Numbered from the stretch's first letter, positions 18,283 through 27,003 are shown. The stretch: DNA of 61,857 bases from Streptomyces griseicoloratus (GCF_014534645.1 NZ_JACVQF010000206.1:1-61857); one strand, 5' to 3'. The notes: generated by a model from the letters alone, not told the origin. A program made the numbers and translations.

Positions 18283-19797
18283 GTGCACCGTCCCGACACC
18301 GCCGAGGCCGAGGTCGCCGAAGAGCTGGCGGCCGTGCGTCCCGGTCTCCTGCCCCGGTTCACGGCAGAGCTGCCGGGCGCCCGCGCGGCCGTGCTGTCCC
18401 GGCTGTGGCGTGCGCTCGCCCACGAGCCGCTGCCGTGGGTCACGGGCCGGGAGCCCGTCCGGGACGGACTGGTGCTGCGCCTGCGGGACGGGCGCCGGCT
18501 GGCCGGTCCGGCCGCCGACCCGTACAGCACGGCCGCGTACGTCACCGTCGTGACGCTCGACGAGGTGCCGTACGACGATCCGGCCCGGCTGGTGACGGAC
18601 CTGGCCGTGGAGCACTCCGCGGAATTCGCCGCCGAACTGGGACACAGTGCGGCGTCCCTGGCGCTGTCGCGGGCGGGACAGGAGGATCACCCGGACGAGT
18701 GGCCGCGCAGCGACCGGGACTGGGAGCGGCGGGTGGTCGACGGGCATCCGTACCACCCCAACTGCCGCTCCCGTCCCGGGTTCTCGGTGGCGGAGCAGCT
18801 CGCCTACGCGCCCGAGCACGGGCCGGTGGTCGGGCTGGGGCTGGTGCCGGTCCCGGCCTCCGGGTGCCTGGTGTCGGGGACGTGGCCGCGGGAGCTGCGG
18901 GACGGGGCGCGGGTGCTGCTCCCGGTGCACCCGTGGCAGGCCGCGCACGTGCTCGGGCGGCCGTGCGAGGAGCGGATCGCCGCGCATCCGCTGATGCCCC
19001 TGCGGACGCTCGCCGTGCCCGGCGGGCCGCATGTCAAGACCTCGCTCAGTGCCCGGCTGACCTCCTCGGTGCGGGACATCTCGGTCGGCTCGGTCGCCGC
19101 GTCGGCGGTGCTGTCGGACTTCGGGCAGGCGCTGGCGGCGCGCACGGACGGACTGCTGCACATCACCCGCACCCTGGGGGCGGCCACCGCGGGCTCCCCC
19201 GACCTGGCCGCCGTACTGCGCGAGTCGCCGCAGGTGTACGCGGCGCCCGGCGAGTACGTCGTCCCGGTGGCGGCGCTGCCCACCACCGGTCTGCCCGCGT
19301 CGCCGGGGTGGACCGCCGGGTTCGCACGCCTCGCCCTGTCCGTGGGGCTGCGCCTGCTGGAGCTGGGCGTGGCCCTGGAGGCGCACGGCCAGAACCTGCT
19401 GGTGGTGCTGTCGCCGTCGGGCGCTCCGCTGCGCCTGGTCTACCGCGACCTGGCCGACATCCGCGTCAGCCCGGCACGCCTGGCCCGGCACGGGGTCGAC
19501 GCCCCGGACCTGCCCGGACGGATACTCACCGACGACCCGGTGGCGCTGCGCCGCAAGCTGTTCGGCTCCCTGGTGGGCGGCGCGCTGGCGGCGACCGCGG
19601 GCTCGGGGGCGGCACTGCGCGCGGCGCTGGCGGACGCCGCGGGGGACCTGCCGCGCACGCCGGACGTCGTGGCACTGTGCGAGGAGCCGCTGCCGGTGAA
19701 GGCGCTGACGCTGATGCGGCTGACCCCGGACCGCCCGGGAGACCGGTGGACCGTACTGCCCAGCCCCTGGTCGGGCGGCATCCCGGGGCAGTGCTGA
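18283..19797 (+). CDS. IucA/IucC-family NRPS-independent siderophore synthetase (copy 2)
   Basis: A 504-residue relative of the divergent copy 1. Motifs in order: VDGHPYHPNCRSRPGFS (about residue 155), LLPVHPWQAAHVLG, HVKTSLSARLTSSVRDIS, ALEAHGQNLLVVLS and LVYRDLADIRVSP, with KLFGSLVGGALAA near the end. The GTG at 18283 has GAGGAG 6 bases upstream, so the open frame running back to 17872 is rejected. Two complementary synthetases in one locus usually acylate the two ends of a dicarboxylate such as citrate, so the pair could be a complete minimal assembly line. The amine and diacid are unknown. Confidence 0.88.
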   Translation: MHRPDTAEAEVAEELAAVRPGLLPRFTAELPGARAAVLSRLWRALAHEPLPWVTGREPVRDGLVLRLRDGRRLAGPAADPYSTAAYVTVVTLDEVPYDDPARLVTDLAVEHSAEFAAELGHSAASLALSRAGQEDHPDEWPRSDRDWERRVVDGHPYHPNCRSRPGFSVAEQLAYAPEHGPVVGLGLVPVPASGCLVSGTWPRELRDGARVLLPVHPWQAAHVLGRPCEERIAAHPLMPLRTLAVPGGPHVKTSLSARLTSSVRDISVGSVAASAVLSDFGQALAARTDGLLHITRTLGAATAGSPDLAAVLRESPQVYAAPGEYVVPVAALPTTGLPASPGWTAGFARLALSVGLRLLELGVALEAHGQNLLVVLSPSGAPLRLVYRDLADIRVSPARLARHGVDAPDLPGRILTDDPVALRRKLFGSLVGGALAATAGSGAALRAALADAAGDLPRTPDVVALCEEPLPVKALTLMRLTPDRPGDRWTVLPSPWSGGIPGQC

Positions 19798-19902
19798 GTA
19801 CCGGTCAGGTCACTGTCGGAAAAAGGTCTTTGGCCCGTGTGTCACCGCTCTACGGTGTAGCTGTGTGGGGTTCGCCGGACGCACGGGATGTGAGAACAGG
19901 AC

Positions 19903-21441
19903 ATGACTGACGTCGACAGCAGTGACGGCCTGATGACGCCGATCCGTCCCGAGCAGCTGGATCCGGGGGCGGTGATCGCGCAGTCGCTGGACAACCAGTG
20001 GGTTCCGGCGCAGCTCACGAAGGACATGATCGAGCAGGGCCGCTCCCTGGACCAGGTCGGCCGGGAGCGGGGCAAGGAGGTGCGCGCCGAGTACTTCCGC
20101 AGCCTGATCAACGCCAGTCAGGTCGTGATCAACCGGGCCTACTTCTACAACAACGACGCGATCAACCGCGACCTGGTGCAGGAGGGCGAGCCCCGCACGG
20201 CGCACCAGAGGCTCCTCGCCTCGGGGGCGATCGTGCCGTTCCTGCTCAACGAGCGGCACCCGGCCGAGGAGCCGCCCCCTCATCTGCACGTCCGGCGCGA
20301 GGGGTTCACGGCCTGGCAGGAGACGCTGGCGGGCATGCCGTCCGCCGACCGGGTGCGCTGTGTGCGCATGTCCTGGGGCGATCCGCTGGACGACCGGGAG
20401 AACCGGGAGCAGACCCGGACCCGGCTGTTCCAGCCGTTCACCGAGAAGGTCCAGGGGCTGACGGCCAAGCACTTCGACATCCTGGCCGCGCAGGTCGGCG
20501 TGGCCCCGGAGGACGCCGACCGGTTCGGGCGGCGGCTCGGCGAGGTGGTCGAGTTCAGCAACGGGCTCAGCGTCCGCAGACAGCCGGTGGTGCGCAACAC
20601 CCTGTACGAGGAGTTCGTGTCCGTCCCCGGGACGAACGTCGCGGAGGGCCGCTACGACCGGAACAAGCCCTTCGCCGGGGAGATCAAGCAGCTGCTCGAC
20701 CTGATCTACAACGTCAACCTCGCCGACGCCCTGGGCCGTTACCCGCTGACTCCGGTCGGCAGCCTGCGACGTGTCGTGCTGCAGGAGGCCCGGGAGGCGC
20801 GGGTGACGCCCGGCTTCGTCGAGGACCCGGAGCAGTTGCTGACGTTCCTGCGGCGGCAGGCCTTCTCCGTCGTCCAGGACCGTCTGACGCCGGCCGCGGT
20901 GGACGAGCTGGAACTGCAGGACATCTGGCGGCTGCGGCAGACCTCCGCCTGGAACGAGTACATAAGGGCGTTCGGCGCGCTGACCGCCGCCCCGGAGGAC
21001 TTCCACGACTCCGTCGGCCGGGTCTTCGACCGCTACGTCCGTCTCAACGCGGAGATCCTCAGGCTCGCGCGGGAGCGCAGACAGGCCCGGCCGAACCCGT
21101 GGCGGCCGGTCGTCGAGGTCGTCGTCACGCTGGGCGCGGCCACCTTCACGGCCATCAGCGGGGAGGACGTGTGGGATGTGGCCGGGGCGCTCGCGCCGCT
21201 GGCGGTGACGGGGTCGGTGAGCGGTTCGGTGCAGCTGGTGCTGCGCAACCGGCGGGCCGGGCGGCAGGAGCAGAGGTTCGCGCGGGAGATGGCCGCCGTA
21301 CGGCTGGCCGGTGAGCAAGAATGGCACCAGTTCCTCGACCTGGTGCGGCGCCTGCCCGGCTACCGGGAGGAGGTGGGCCCCGCCCCCCGCGGCACCGCCT
21401 CCGCCACCACCCAGGACAACGAGGACCCGGTCGAGTACTGA
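19903..21441 (+). CDS. Unrecognised 512-residue protein with a C-terminal hydrophobic region
   Basis: I do not recognise a family. The N-terminal part is charged and helical (SLDQVGRERGKEVRAEYFRSL, VVINRAYFYNNDAINRDLVQEG, LLASGAIVPFLLNERHP). The middle is rich in aromatic and charged residues (RVRCVRMSWGDPLDDRENRE, DLIYNVNLADALGRYPL). Residues about 400-455 hold two moderately hydrophobic stretches (VVEVVVTLGAATFTAI and VAGALAPLAVTGSVSGSVQLVL) that may be a membrane hairpin, followed by a charged tail. The ATG at 19903 lies just after AGAACAGGAC. It is followed after 41 bp by a Nudix gene on the same strand, so the two look like an operon. Confidence 0.8.
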   Translation: MTDVDSSDGLMTPIRPEQLDPGAVIAQSLDNQWVPAQLTKDMIEQGRSLDQVGRERGKEVRAEYFRSLINASQVVINRAYFYNNDAINRDLVQEGEPRTAHQRLLASGAIVPFLLNERHPAEEPPPHLHVRREGFTAWQETLAGMPSADRVRCVRMSWGDPLDDRENREQTRTRLFQPFTEKVQGLTAKHFDILAAQVGVAPEDADRFGRRLGEVVEFSNGLSVRRQPVVRNTLYEEFVSVPGTNVAEGRYDRNKPFAGEIKQLLDLIYNVNLADALGRYPLTPVGSLRRVVLQEAREARVTPGFVEDPEQLLTFLRRQAFSVVQDRLTPAAVDELELQDIWRLRQTSAWNEYIRAFGALTAAPEDFHDSVGRVFDRYVRLNAEILRLARERRQARPNPWRPVVEVVVTLGAATFTAISGEDVWDVAGALAPLAVTGSVSGSVQLVLRNRRAGRQEQRFAREMAAVRLAGEQEWHQFLDLVRRLPGYREEVGPAPRGTASATTQDNEDPVEY

Positions 21442-21482
21442 CGTCCCCCGGGAGTATCCGTGCACTGCTTGCGAGACGGCCG

Positions 21483-22232
21483 ATGAACCGGTACGACGCC
21501 CTGCGCCGGAGGGTTCCGGAGTGGTTCCGCAACGAGCCCGAGGGCATCGAGGTCCTCACCGATCCGGCGCTGGTCCGCAGGGCCCGGCGCCAGGTGACGG
21601 CGGCCCGGCAGGGGGCGCGCCGCCGAGGGCCGCTGGGTGCCCTGTGGGCCCGGCTGAGGACCGTGCTGCGGCCGGTTCCCGCCGGTGTGGTGTCGGCCAA
21701 CCGCTACCTGTGGTACCTGCGTGATCCCGTGCGCTTCCCCGACGGGCGGCTGGGCCTGTACGACCGTCTGCTGCCGCCCCCGGGGTCCTCCCCGGGGGTG
21801 GTCGTGCTGCCGCTGCTGGGTCCCGCGGCCGGCGTCGTGCTGATCGAGCACTACCGGCACGCCACCCGGAGCAGGCACTGGGAGGTGGTCCGCGGCTTCG
21901 GGGACCCCGGCGCGAGCGGCGAGGAGAACGTCGCGCGGGAGCTGGGCGAGGAGATCTCCGCGAGCCCCGGTGAGGTGATCCCCCTCGGAGAGCTCCACCC
22001 CGACACCGGACTGTGCGGGCACAAGGTGGAGCTCTACGCCGCCCGCGTCGAGGCCGTCGGCGCCCCGGAGACGGGTGAGGCGATCCGGCGGACGGTGACG
22101 GTGACGCCGGCCGAGGCGGAGGCCATGGTGGCCGACGGGAGGATCACCGACGGCTTCACCGTCGCCGTGCTCTACCGGGCCCGGCTCGCGGGTCTGCTGG
22201 GCGCGGAGCCGGGGAACGGCGGACGACCCTGA
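21483..22232 (+). CDS. Nudix-domain hydrolase
   Basis: A 249-residue protein with a basic N-terminal extension of about 100 residues and a Nudix domain from about residue 100. Seen: VVVLPLLGPAAGVVLIEHYRHATRSRHWEVVRGF, then GDPGASGEENVARELGEEISASP and GELHPDTGLCGHKVELYAARVE. The second half of the Nudix box (RELGEE) is intact, but the first glutamate of the consensus is replaced, so metal binding could be altered. The overall layout resembles ADP-ribose pyrophosphatases. The ATG at 21483 is weakly supported by GCGAGACGG upstream. It follows the unrecognised 512-residue gene and is probably co-transcribed with it. Confidence 0.82.
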   Translation: MNRYDALRRRVPEWFRNEPEGIEVLTDPALVRRARRQVTAARQGARRRGPLGALWARLRTVLRPVPAGVVSANRYLWYLRDPVRFPDGRLGLYDRLLPPPGSSPGVVVLPLLGPAAGVVLIEHYRHATRSRHWEVVRGFGDPGASGEENVARELGEEISASPGEVIPLGELHPDTGLCGHKVELYAARVEAVGAPETGEAIRRTVTVTPAEAEAMVADGRITDGFTVAVLYRARLAGLLGAEPGNGGRP

Positions 22233-22299
22233 CGGTACGTCACGGTGGCCGCCGCCCCTCGTTTTGAAGCGGAACGGGTCCTGTCAATAGGATCCGCCG

Positions 22300-23562
22300 A
22301 TGATCATAAGAAAACGGCTGGCGACCGGGCTGTGCGCCCTGCTCGCCGCGCTCTCGGCCGGGCTCGCGTTCCCGGACGGGGCGGTCGCCGACGAGACCAC
22401 GGCCGACGTGCCGAAGGTGAACCTCGTTCTCGACGTCAGCGGTTCGATGCGGACCCGTGACATCGACGGCGGGACCCGGATGGCCGCGGCGAAGCAGGCG
22501 TTCAACGAGGTGCTGGACGCCACGCCCGAGGAGGTCCGCCTCGGGATCCGTACGCTGGGTGCGAACTACCCGGGCGACGACCGCAGGACGGGCTGCAAGG
22601 ACACCGCCCAGCTCTACCCGGTCGGCCCCCTGGACCGCACCGAGGCCAAGACGGCCGTCGCCACCCTGACGCCCACCGGCTGGACGCCGATCGGCCCCGC
22701 GCTGCTGAAGGCCGCCGACGATCTCGACGGCGGGACCGGCTCCAAGCGGATCGTGCTGATCAGCGACGGCGAGGACACCTGCGCCCCGCTCGACCCGTGC
22801 GAGGTGGCCCGCGAGATCGCCGCCAAGGGCATCGGGCTCACCATCGACACCCTGGGTCTGGTGCCCAACGCCAAGATGCGGCAGCAGCTCAGCTGCATCG
22901 CCGAGGCCACCGGCGGCACGTACACGTCCGTGGAGCACACCGACGAACTCACCGACCGGGTGAACCAGTTGGTGGACCGGGCGGCCGACCCGGTGGTGAC
23001 GCCGGTCGCCACCGAGGGCGCCGACGCGTGTGCGAAGGCGCCGACGCTGAAGTCGGGGCTCTACACCGACCGGGAGGAGTTCGGGCGGCAGCGCTGGTAC
23101 CGCGTGGACGTGGAGCCCGGCCAGGAGCTGCGCGCCTCGGTGAGCGTGGCCGCCGACCGGGCCGTGAACCCCTCCTACGGGGTGCTGCTGCGGGCGGTCA
23201 CGGTGCACGGCCGGGAGATCGTGCGCGGTGAGGCCGCGGAGAACGGCCGTACGGACGTGATCTCGACGGGCCTGCGGTACCCGAAGGCGGAGACCGACGA
23301 GGAGGACGCGCCGGCCGAGACCGTGTGCCTCCAGGTCACCAACTCCTTCTCCGTCGCCTCCGGGGTGAAGACCACGCCCGGTCTGCCGCTGGAGCTGACC
23401 GTCGACGTGGTGGACGGCCCGAGCCAGGCCGGTGACGTGGCCTCCTTCGGCCTCGGCCGCGGCTGGTGGCTGCTCGCCGCGCTCGTCGTCGCCGGCTTCC
23501 TCGCCGGTCTGCTGTGGGGCTGGCTGTCGCGCTGGCGGTTCGCGGTCTGGAGGACCAACTGA
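22300..23562 (+). CDS. Secreted, membrane-anchored VWA-domain protein
   Basis: A 420-residue protein with a signal peptide (MIIRKRLATGLCALLAALSAGLAFPDGAVA) and a VWA domain at about residues 38-215 with an intact MIDAS: NLVLDVSGSM (DxSxS), GWTPIG (Thr) and LISDGEDTC (Asp). A beta-rich domain follows (RWYRVDVEPGQELRASVSV, about 245-370). A single C-terminal membrane helix (WWLLAALVVAGFLAGLLWGWL) ends in a basic SRWRFAVWR tail. It should sit outside the membrane and bind a partner through a metal ion. Its stop codon overlaps the start of the next gene, so the pair is translationally coupled. Confidence 0.9.
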   Translation: MIIRKRLATGLCALLAALSAGLAFPDGAVADETTADVPKVNLVLDVSGSMRTRDIDGGTRMAAAKQAFNEVLDATPEEVRLGIRTLGANYPGDDRRTGCKDTAQLYPVGPLDRTEAKTAVATLTPTGWTPIGPALLKAADDLDGGTGSKRIVLISDGEDTCAPLDPCEVAREIAAKGIGLTIDTLGLVPNAKMRQQLSCIAEATGGTYTSVEHTDELTDRVNQLVDRAADPVVTPVATEGADACAKAPTLKSGLYTDREEFGRQRWYRVDVEPGQELRASVSVAADRAVNPSYGVLLRAVTVHGREIVRGEAAENGRTDVISTGLRYPKAETDEEDAPAETVCLQVTNSFSVASGVKTTPGLPLELTVDVVDGPSQAGDVASFGLGRGWWLLAALVVAGFLAGLLWGWLSRWRFAVWRTN

Positions 23563-24359
23563 TGCGTATCACACGGGTGATGAGCGCCGCGCTGCTCGCC
23601 CTCGGACTCGCCGCGGGCCCCGCGGCGGCCGACAGCTCGCCGGGCCCCTCGCAGGAGGGCTCCGCCCCCACGGAGGCGGGCACGTCCTTCCGTACGGCGA
23701 CCGAGATCGAGCAGGGGCAGCAGGCCACGGCGAACGGCTCCGCGGGCGACTACCTGTACTGGTCGTTCCCGGCCGACGCGGGGCAGCGCCCCACCGTGAA
23801 GGCCACGGTGAAGCTGCCCGGCACGCACGCGGCGGAGACCTGGCGGATCGACGTGTACGACGGTCTGCGGCGCCGCCAGGCCTGCCAGTGGGGCGCGCAG
23901 ACGCGCACCGCGGCGGCGAACGCGCCCTCCGTGGAGCTGGCCTGCGTCCTGCGCACGGTCCGCGCCTGGTCGGAGCCGTGGGCCAACGACCCGCTGCCGG
24001 GCACGTACTACATCCGGCTCACCGTCGTGGACCTGCCGACGTCCGACCTCGGCGTCCGCGTGGGCGCGGAGGTCCGGGTGGACTCCGAGGACATGGGCGG
24101 GGCGGCGGCCGTGGACGGCCGGCTGGCCGAACCGCTGGTGCCGGGCGCCGCGATGAACTCCGCGGCGGACGAGGACGAGTCCGGCACGTCCGCCGTGCTG
24201 TCCGCGATCGAGCCCGAGGACGGCTGGTCCTCCGGCTGGTGGTCCGACCGGTGGGTGTGGACGGGGATCGGCGGTGTGCTGGCCGCGCTCGCGGGGATCG
24301 CCGGTTACGCGCTGACCCGCGGGTCGGGCAGGCCGACGAGGGTGCCGCCGGGCGCCTGA
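23562..24359 (+). CDS. Secreted, membrane-anchored protein coupled to the VWA protein
   Basis: 265 residues: signal peptide MRITRVMSAALLALGLAAGPAAA, an extracellular beta-rich domain (SFRTATEIEQGQQATANGSAGDYLYWSFPADAGQRPTVK split at the glycine turn, then LPGTYYIRLTVVDLP) and a C-terminal membrane helix (WVWTGIGGVLAALAGIAGYAL). The extracellular part resembles the post-VWA domain of the upstream protein. The ATG overlaps the upstream stop by one base (TGATG). Family not recognised. The shared topology and coupling suggest the two proteins form one complex at the cell surface. Confidence 0.85.
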   Translation: MRITRVMSAALLALGLAAGPAAADSSPGPSQEGSAPTEAGTSFRTATEIEQGQQATANGSAGDYLYWSFPADAGQRPTVKATVKLPGTHAAETWRIDVYDGLRRRQACQWGAQTRTAAANAPSVELACVLRTVRAWSEPWANDPLPGTYYIRLTVVDLPTSDLGVRVGAEVRVDSEDMGGAAAVDGRLAEPLVPGAAMNSAADEDESGTSAVLSAIEPEDGWSSGWWSDRWVWTGIGGVLAALAGIAGYALTRGSGRPTRVPPGA

Positions 24360-24370
24360 CGCCGTTTCGG

Positions 24371-24394
24371 AAGGCCCGCTCCGGCGGGCCTTTT
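24371..24394. terminator. Hairpin with U-run between convergent genes
   Basis: AAGGCCCGC and GCGGGCCTT arms followed by TTT on the + strand, 12 bases after the upstream stop. It also serves the opposing HxlR-type gene. Confidence 0.85.
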
Positions 24395-24399
24395 GCCGT

Positions 24400-25038
24400 T
24401 CACGCCTCCCGCAACGCCTTGGCCGCCGTGCCGTCCCCGCTCACCTCGACGCGGCCGTCCCGCACGGCGTCCCGCAGACCCAGCTCCCCCCGGCTGACCG
24501 CGGCACACGCGCCGGCGTCCAGCACCAGCCGGGCGTCCGGCTCACCGGGGGCGGGCCCGTCGCCGTACACCGGGCCGTCCCCGGCGCCGGCGAAGAGATG
24601 GAAGGCGCCCTCCTCCAGCCGGACTTCGACGACGCCCTCCGCCACGCCGGCCTCCCGCAGGGCCCGCAGCAGGGGCAGCGCGAACCAGTGGGCCCGCACG
24701 GCGTCCGTGGGCCGCCGCTCGCCCAGCTCGCCCGCGCCCCACGCACCCAGCGCCTCCAGCACCGGCAGCAACTTCCGCCCGCGCCGGGTGAGTTCGTAGA
24801 CGTAGGCCACCCCGGGCGGGGGCAGCCGGCGACGGGTCGTCAGTCCCTCGCGTTCCATGTCCTTCAGCCGCGAGGCGAGTACGTCCGTGCTGACGCCCGG
24901 CAGGTCGGCGTGCAGGTCCGTGTAGCGCCGCGGGCCGGCGAGGAGCTCGCGGACGATCAGCAGGGTCCAGCGGTCCCCGACGGCGTCGAGCGCACGGGCG
25001 GCGGAACAGTACTGGTCGTAGCTTCGGCGAGGTGACAT
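24400..25038 (-). CDS. HxlR-family regulator with C-terminal SCP2-like domain
   Basis: 212 residues. The N-terminal winged helix (YCSAARALDAVGDRWTLLIVRELLAGPRRYTDL, GVSTDVLASRLKDMEREGL, ELTRRGRKLLPVLEAL) is typical of HxlR regulators. The second half (RLEEGAFHLFAGAGDGPVY, ARLVLDAGACAAVSRGEL, GRVEVSGDGTAAKAL) looks like a sterol-carrier/SCP2-type ligand domain. The ATG at 25038 gives MSPRRSYDQYC; another ATG at 25056 would add six residues. It diverges from an aminotransferase gene across 88 bp containing two palindromes that are probably its operators. Confidence 0.86.
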   Translation of the reverse strand: MSPRRSYDQYCSAARALDAVGDRWTLLIVRELLAGPRRYTDLHADLPGVSTDVLASRLKDMEREGLTTRRRLPPPGVAYVYELTRRGRKLLPVLEALGAWGAGELGERRPTDAVRAHWFALPLLRALREAGVAEGVVEVRLEEGAFHLFAGAGDGPVYGDGPAPGEPDARLVLDAGACAAVSRGELGLRDAVRDGRVEVSGDGTAAKALREA

Positions 25039-25060
25039 GCGACGCAGTCTAGACATGTTG

Positions 25061-25095
25061 TTGGACTTTCCAAGCGCCAACTTGGTAAAACCAAG
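25061..25095. promoter_or_regulatory. Two palindromes in the regulator/aminotransferase gap
   Basis: TTGGACTTTCCAA (25061-25073) and CTTGGTAAAACCAAG (25081-25095) have perfect 5-bp arms and centres 21 bp apart. They lie between the divergent starts and are likely sites for the HxlR-type regulator. Confidence 0.65.
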
Positions 25096-25126
25096 CAACA
25101 CCAGATACCGGAGGGGAAGCCCGCGC

Positions 25127-26335
25127 ATGGAGTTCCGGCAGTCGAACAAGCTGAGCGAGGTCTGCTACGAGATCCGCGGCCCGGTGATCGAGCACGCCAA
25201 CGCGCTGGAGGAGGCCGGCCACAGCGTGCTGCGCCTCAACACCGGCAACCCCGCCCTCTTCGGTTTCGAGGCGCCGAAGGAGATCCTCCAGGACATGATC
25301 CGGATGCTGCCGCAGGCGCACGGCTACACCGACTCGCGCGGCATCCTCTCCGCCCGCCGGGCCGTCGCCCAGCGCTACCAGACCCTCGGCCTGGAGGTCG
25401 GCGTCGACGACGTCTTCCTCGGCAACGGCGTCTCCGAGCTGGTCTCCATGGCCGTGCAGGCCCTGGTGGAGGACGGCGACGAGATCCTCATCCCCGCCCC
25501 CGACTTCCCCCTCTGGACGGCGGTGACCACCCTCGCGGGCGGCAAGGCGGTCCACTACCTGTGCGACGAGCAGGCGGACTGGTACCCGGACCTGGCCGAC
25601 ATGGAGTCGAAGATCACCGACCGCACGAAGGCGGTCGTGATCATCAACCCGAACAACCCGACGGGCGCGGTCTACCCGAAGGAGATCCTGGAGGGCATCC
25701 TCGACCTGGCCCGCCGGCACGGCCTGATGGTCTTCGCCGACGAGATCTACGACCAGATCCTGTACGACGACGCGGTCCACCACTCGGTGGCGACGCTCGC
25801 GCCCGACCTGGTGGTCCTCACCTTCTGCGGCCTGTCGAAGACGTACCGGGTGGCGGGCTTCCGCTCCGGCTGGCTGGTGGTCACGGGCCCGAAGCAGCAC
25901 GCGCGCGACTACCTGGAGGGCCTGACCATGCTGGCCTCCATGCGCCTGTGCGCCAACGCTCCCGCCCAGTACGCCATCCAGGCCGCCCTCGGCGGCCGCC
26001 AGTCCATCCGCGAGCTGACCGCGCCCGGCGGCAGGCTGCGCGAGCAGCGGGACGTGGCCTGGGAGAAGCTGAACGAGATCCCCGGCGTGTCCTGCGTGAA
26101 GCCCAAGGGCGCGCTGTACGCGTTCCCTCGGATCGACCCGAAGGTGCACCCGGTCCACGACGACGAGAAGTTCGTCCTCGACCTGCTGCTGCGCGAGAAG
26201 ATCCAGGTCGTCCAGGGCACGGGCTTCAACTGGCCGTCCCCCGACCACTTCCGCATCCTGACCCTCCCGCACGCGGAGGACCTGGAGGCGGCGATCGGGC
26301 GGATCGGACGGTTCCTGAGCGGGTACCGGCAGTGA
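25127..26335 (+). CDS. Alanine/aromatic-type aminotransferase, AlaA-like
   Basis: A 402-residue fold-type I PLP aminotransferase: N-terminal RQSNKLSEVCYEIRGP, substrate loop LNTGNPALFGF, NPNNPTGAVYP, the PLP lysine in CGLSKTYRVAGFRSGW and a C-terminal GFNWPSPDHFRILTLP. This set matches the E. coli AlaA group, which makes alanine from pyruvate and glutamate. The ATG at 25127 has GGAGGGG upstream. It probably answers to the divergent HxlR-type regulator. Confidence 0.9.
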   Translation: MEFRQSNKLSEVCYEIRGPVIEHANALEEAGHSVLRLNTGNPALFGFEAPKEILQDMIRMLPQAHGYTDSRGILSARRAVAQRYQTLGLEVGVDDVFLGNGVSELVSMAVQALVEDGDEILIPAPDFPLWTAVTTLAGGKAVHYLCDEQADWYPDLADMESKITDRTKAVVIINPNNPTGAVYPKEILEGILDLARRHGLMVFADEIYDQILYDDAVHHSVATLAPDLVVLTFCGLSKTYRVAGFRSGWLVVTGPKQHARDYLEGLTMLASMRLCANAPAQYAIQAALGGRQSIRELTAPGGRLREQRDVAWEKLNEIPGVSCVKPKGALYAFPRIDPKVHPVHDDEKFVLDLLLREKIQVVQGTGFNWPSPDHFRILTLPHAEDLEAAIGRIGRFLSGYRQ

Positions 26336-26367
26336 ACCGCGCCCGGACCGGGCATAGCCTGTGAGCC

Positions 26368-26967
26368 ATGGGTGATCTTTTCCTGGTCCGGCACGGAGAG
26401 ACCGAGTGGTCCCGGTCCGGGCGGCACACCGGTCTCACGGACGTCCCACTGACCGAGCACGGGCGGGACGAGGCGCGCGGGCTGGTGCCGTTGATCCGGT
26501 CGCACCGGATCGGGGCCGCGTTCGTCAGCCCGTCGCAGCGGGCCCGGGAGACCGCCGAGCTGATCGGGCTGCACGGGTTCCGTGTGGACGCGGACCTGCA
26601 CGAGTGGGACTACGGCGGGTACGAGGGCGTCACCACCGTCGAGATCCACCGGACCCGTCCGGACTGGTTCCTGTTCACGGACGGGGTCGTACCCGGGCCG
26701 CCGGACCACCCCGGGGAGACGCCGGAGCAGGTCGGCGAGCGGGCCGACCGGATGCTGGGCAAGGTGGAGGCCGCGCTGGCCAACACCGAGGGGTGCGTGG
26801 TGCTGGTGGCGCACGGCCACTTCCTGCGGGTGCTCACGGCGCGGCACCTGGGGCTGCCCGCCTCGCACGGCGCCCTGTTCCAGATGGCCACCGGAACGCT
26901 GTCCCGGCTGGGCACGGAGCACGGGCGGCCGGTGATCTCCGCCTGGAATGTCAGACCCCCCGCCTAG
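26368..26967 (+). CDS. Histidine phosphatase-family protein
   Basis: A 199-residue phosphoglycerate-mutase-like phosphatase. The phospho-acceptor motif LVRHGETEW is at residues 6-14. SPSQRARETAELIGL, HEWDYGGYEG (catalytic acid region) and the second histidine in LVAHGHFLRVLTARHLG are all present. Substrates vary widely in this family (sugar phosphates, nucleotides, cofactors), so none is assigned. The ATG at 26368 is 32 bp after the aminotransferase stop. Confidence 0.9.
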   Translation: MGDLFLVRHGETEWSRSGRHTGLTDVPLTEHGRDEARGLVPLIRSHRIGAAFVSPSQRARETAELIGLHGFRVDADLHEWDYGGYEGVTTVEIHRTRPDWFLFTDGVVPGPPDHPGETPEQVGERADRMLGKVEAALANTEGCVVLVAHGHFLRVLTARHLGLPASHGALFQMATGTLSRLGTEHGRPVISAWNVRPPA

Positions 26968-27003
26968 TCTTCCTCCGAGGACCGCCGAGGGGAGGAGGAT
27001 GCC

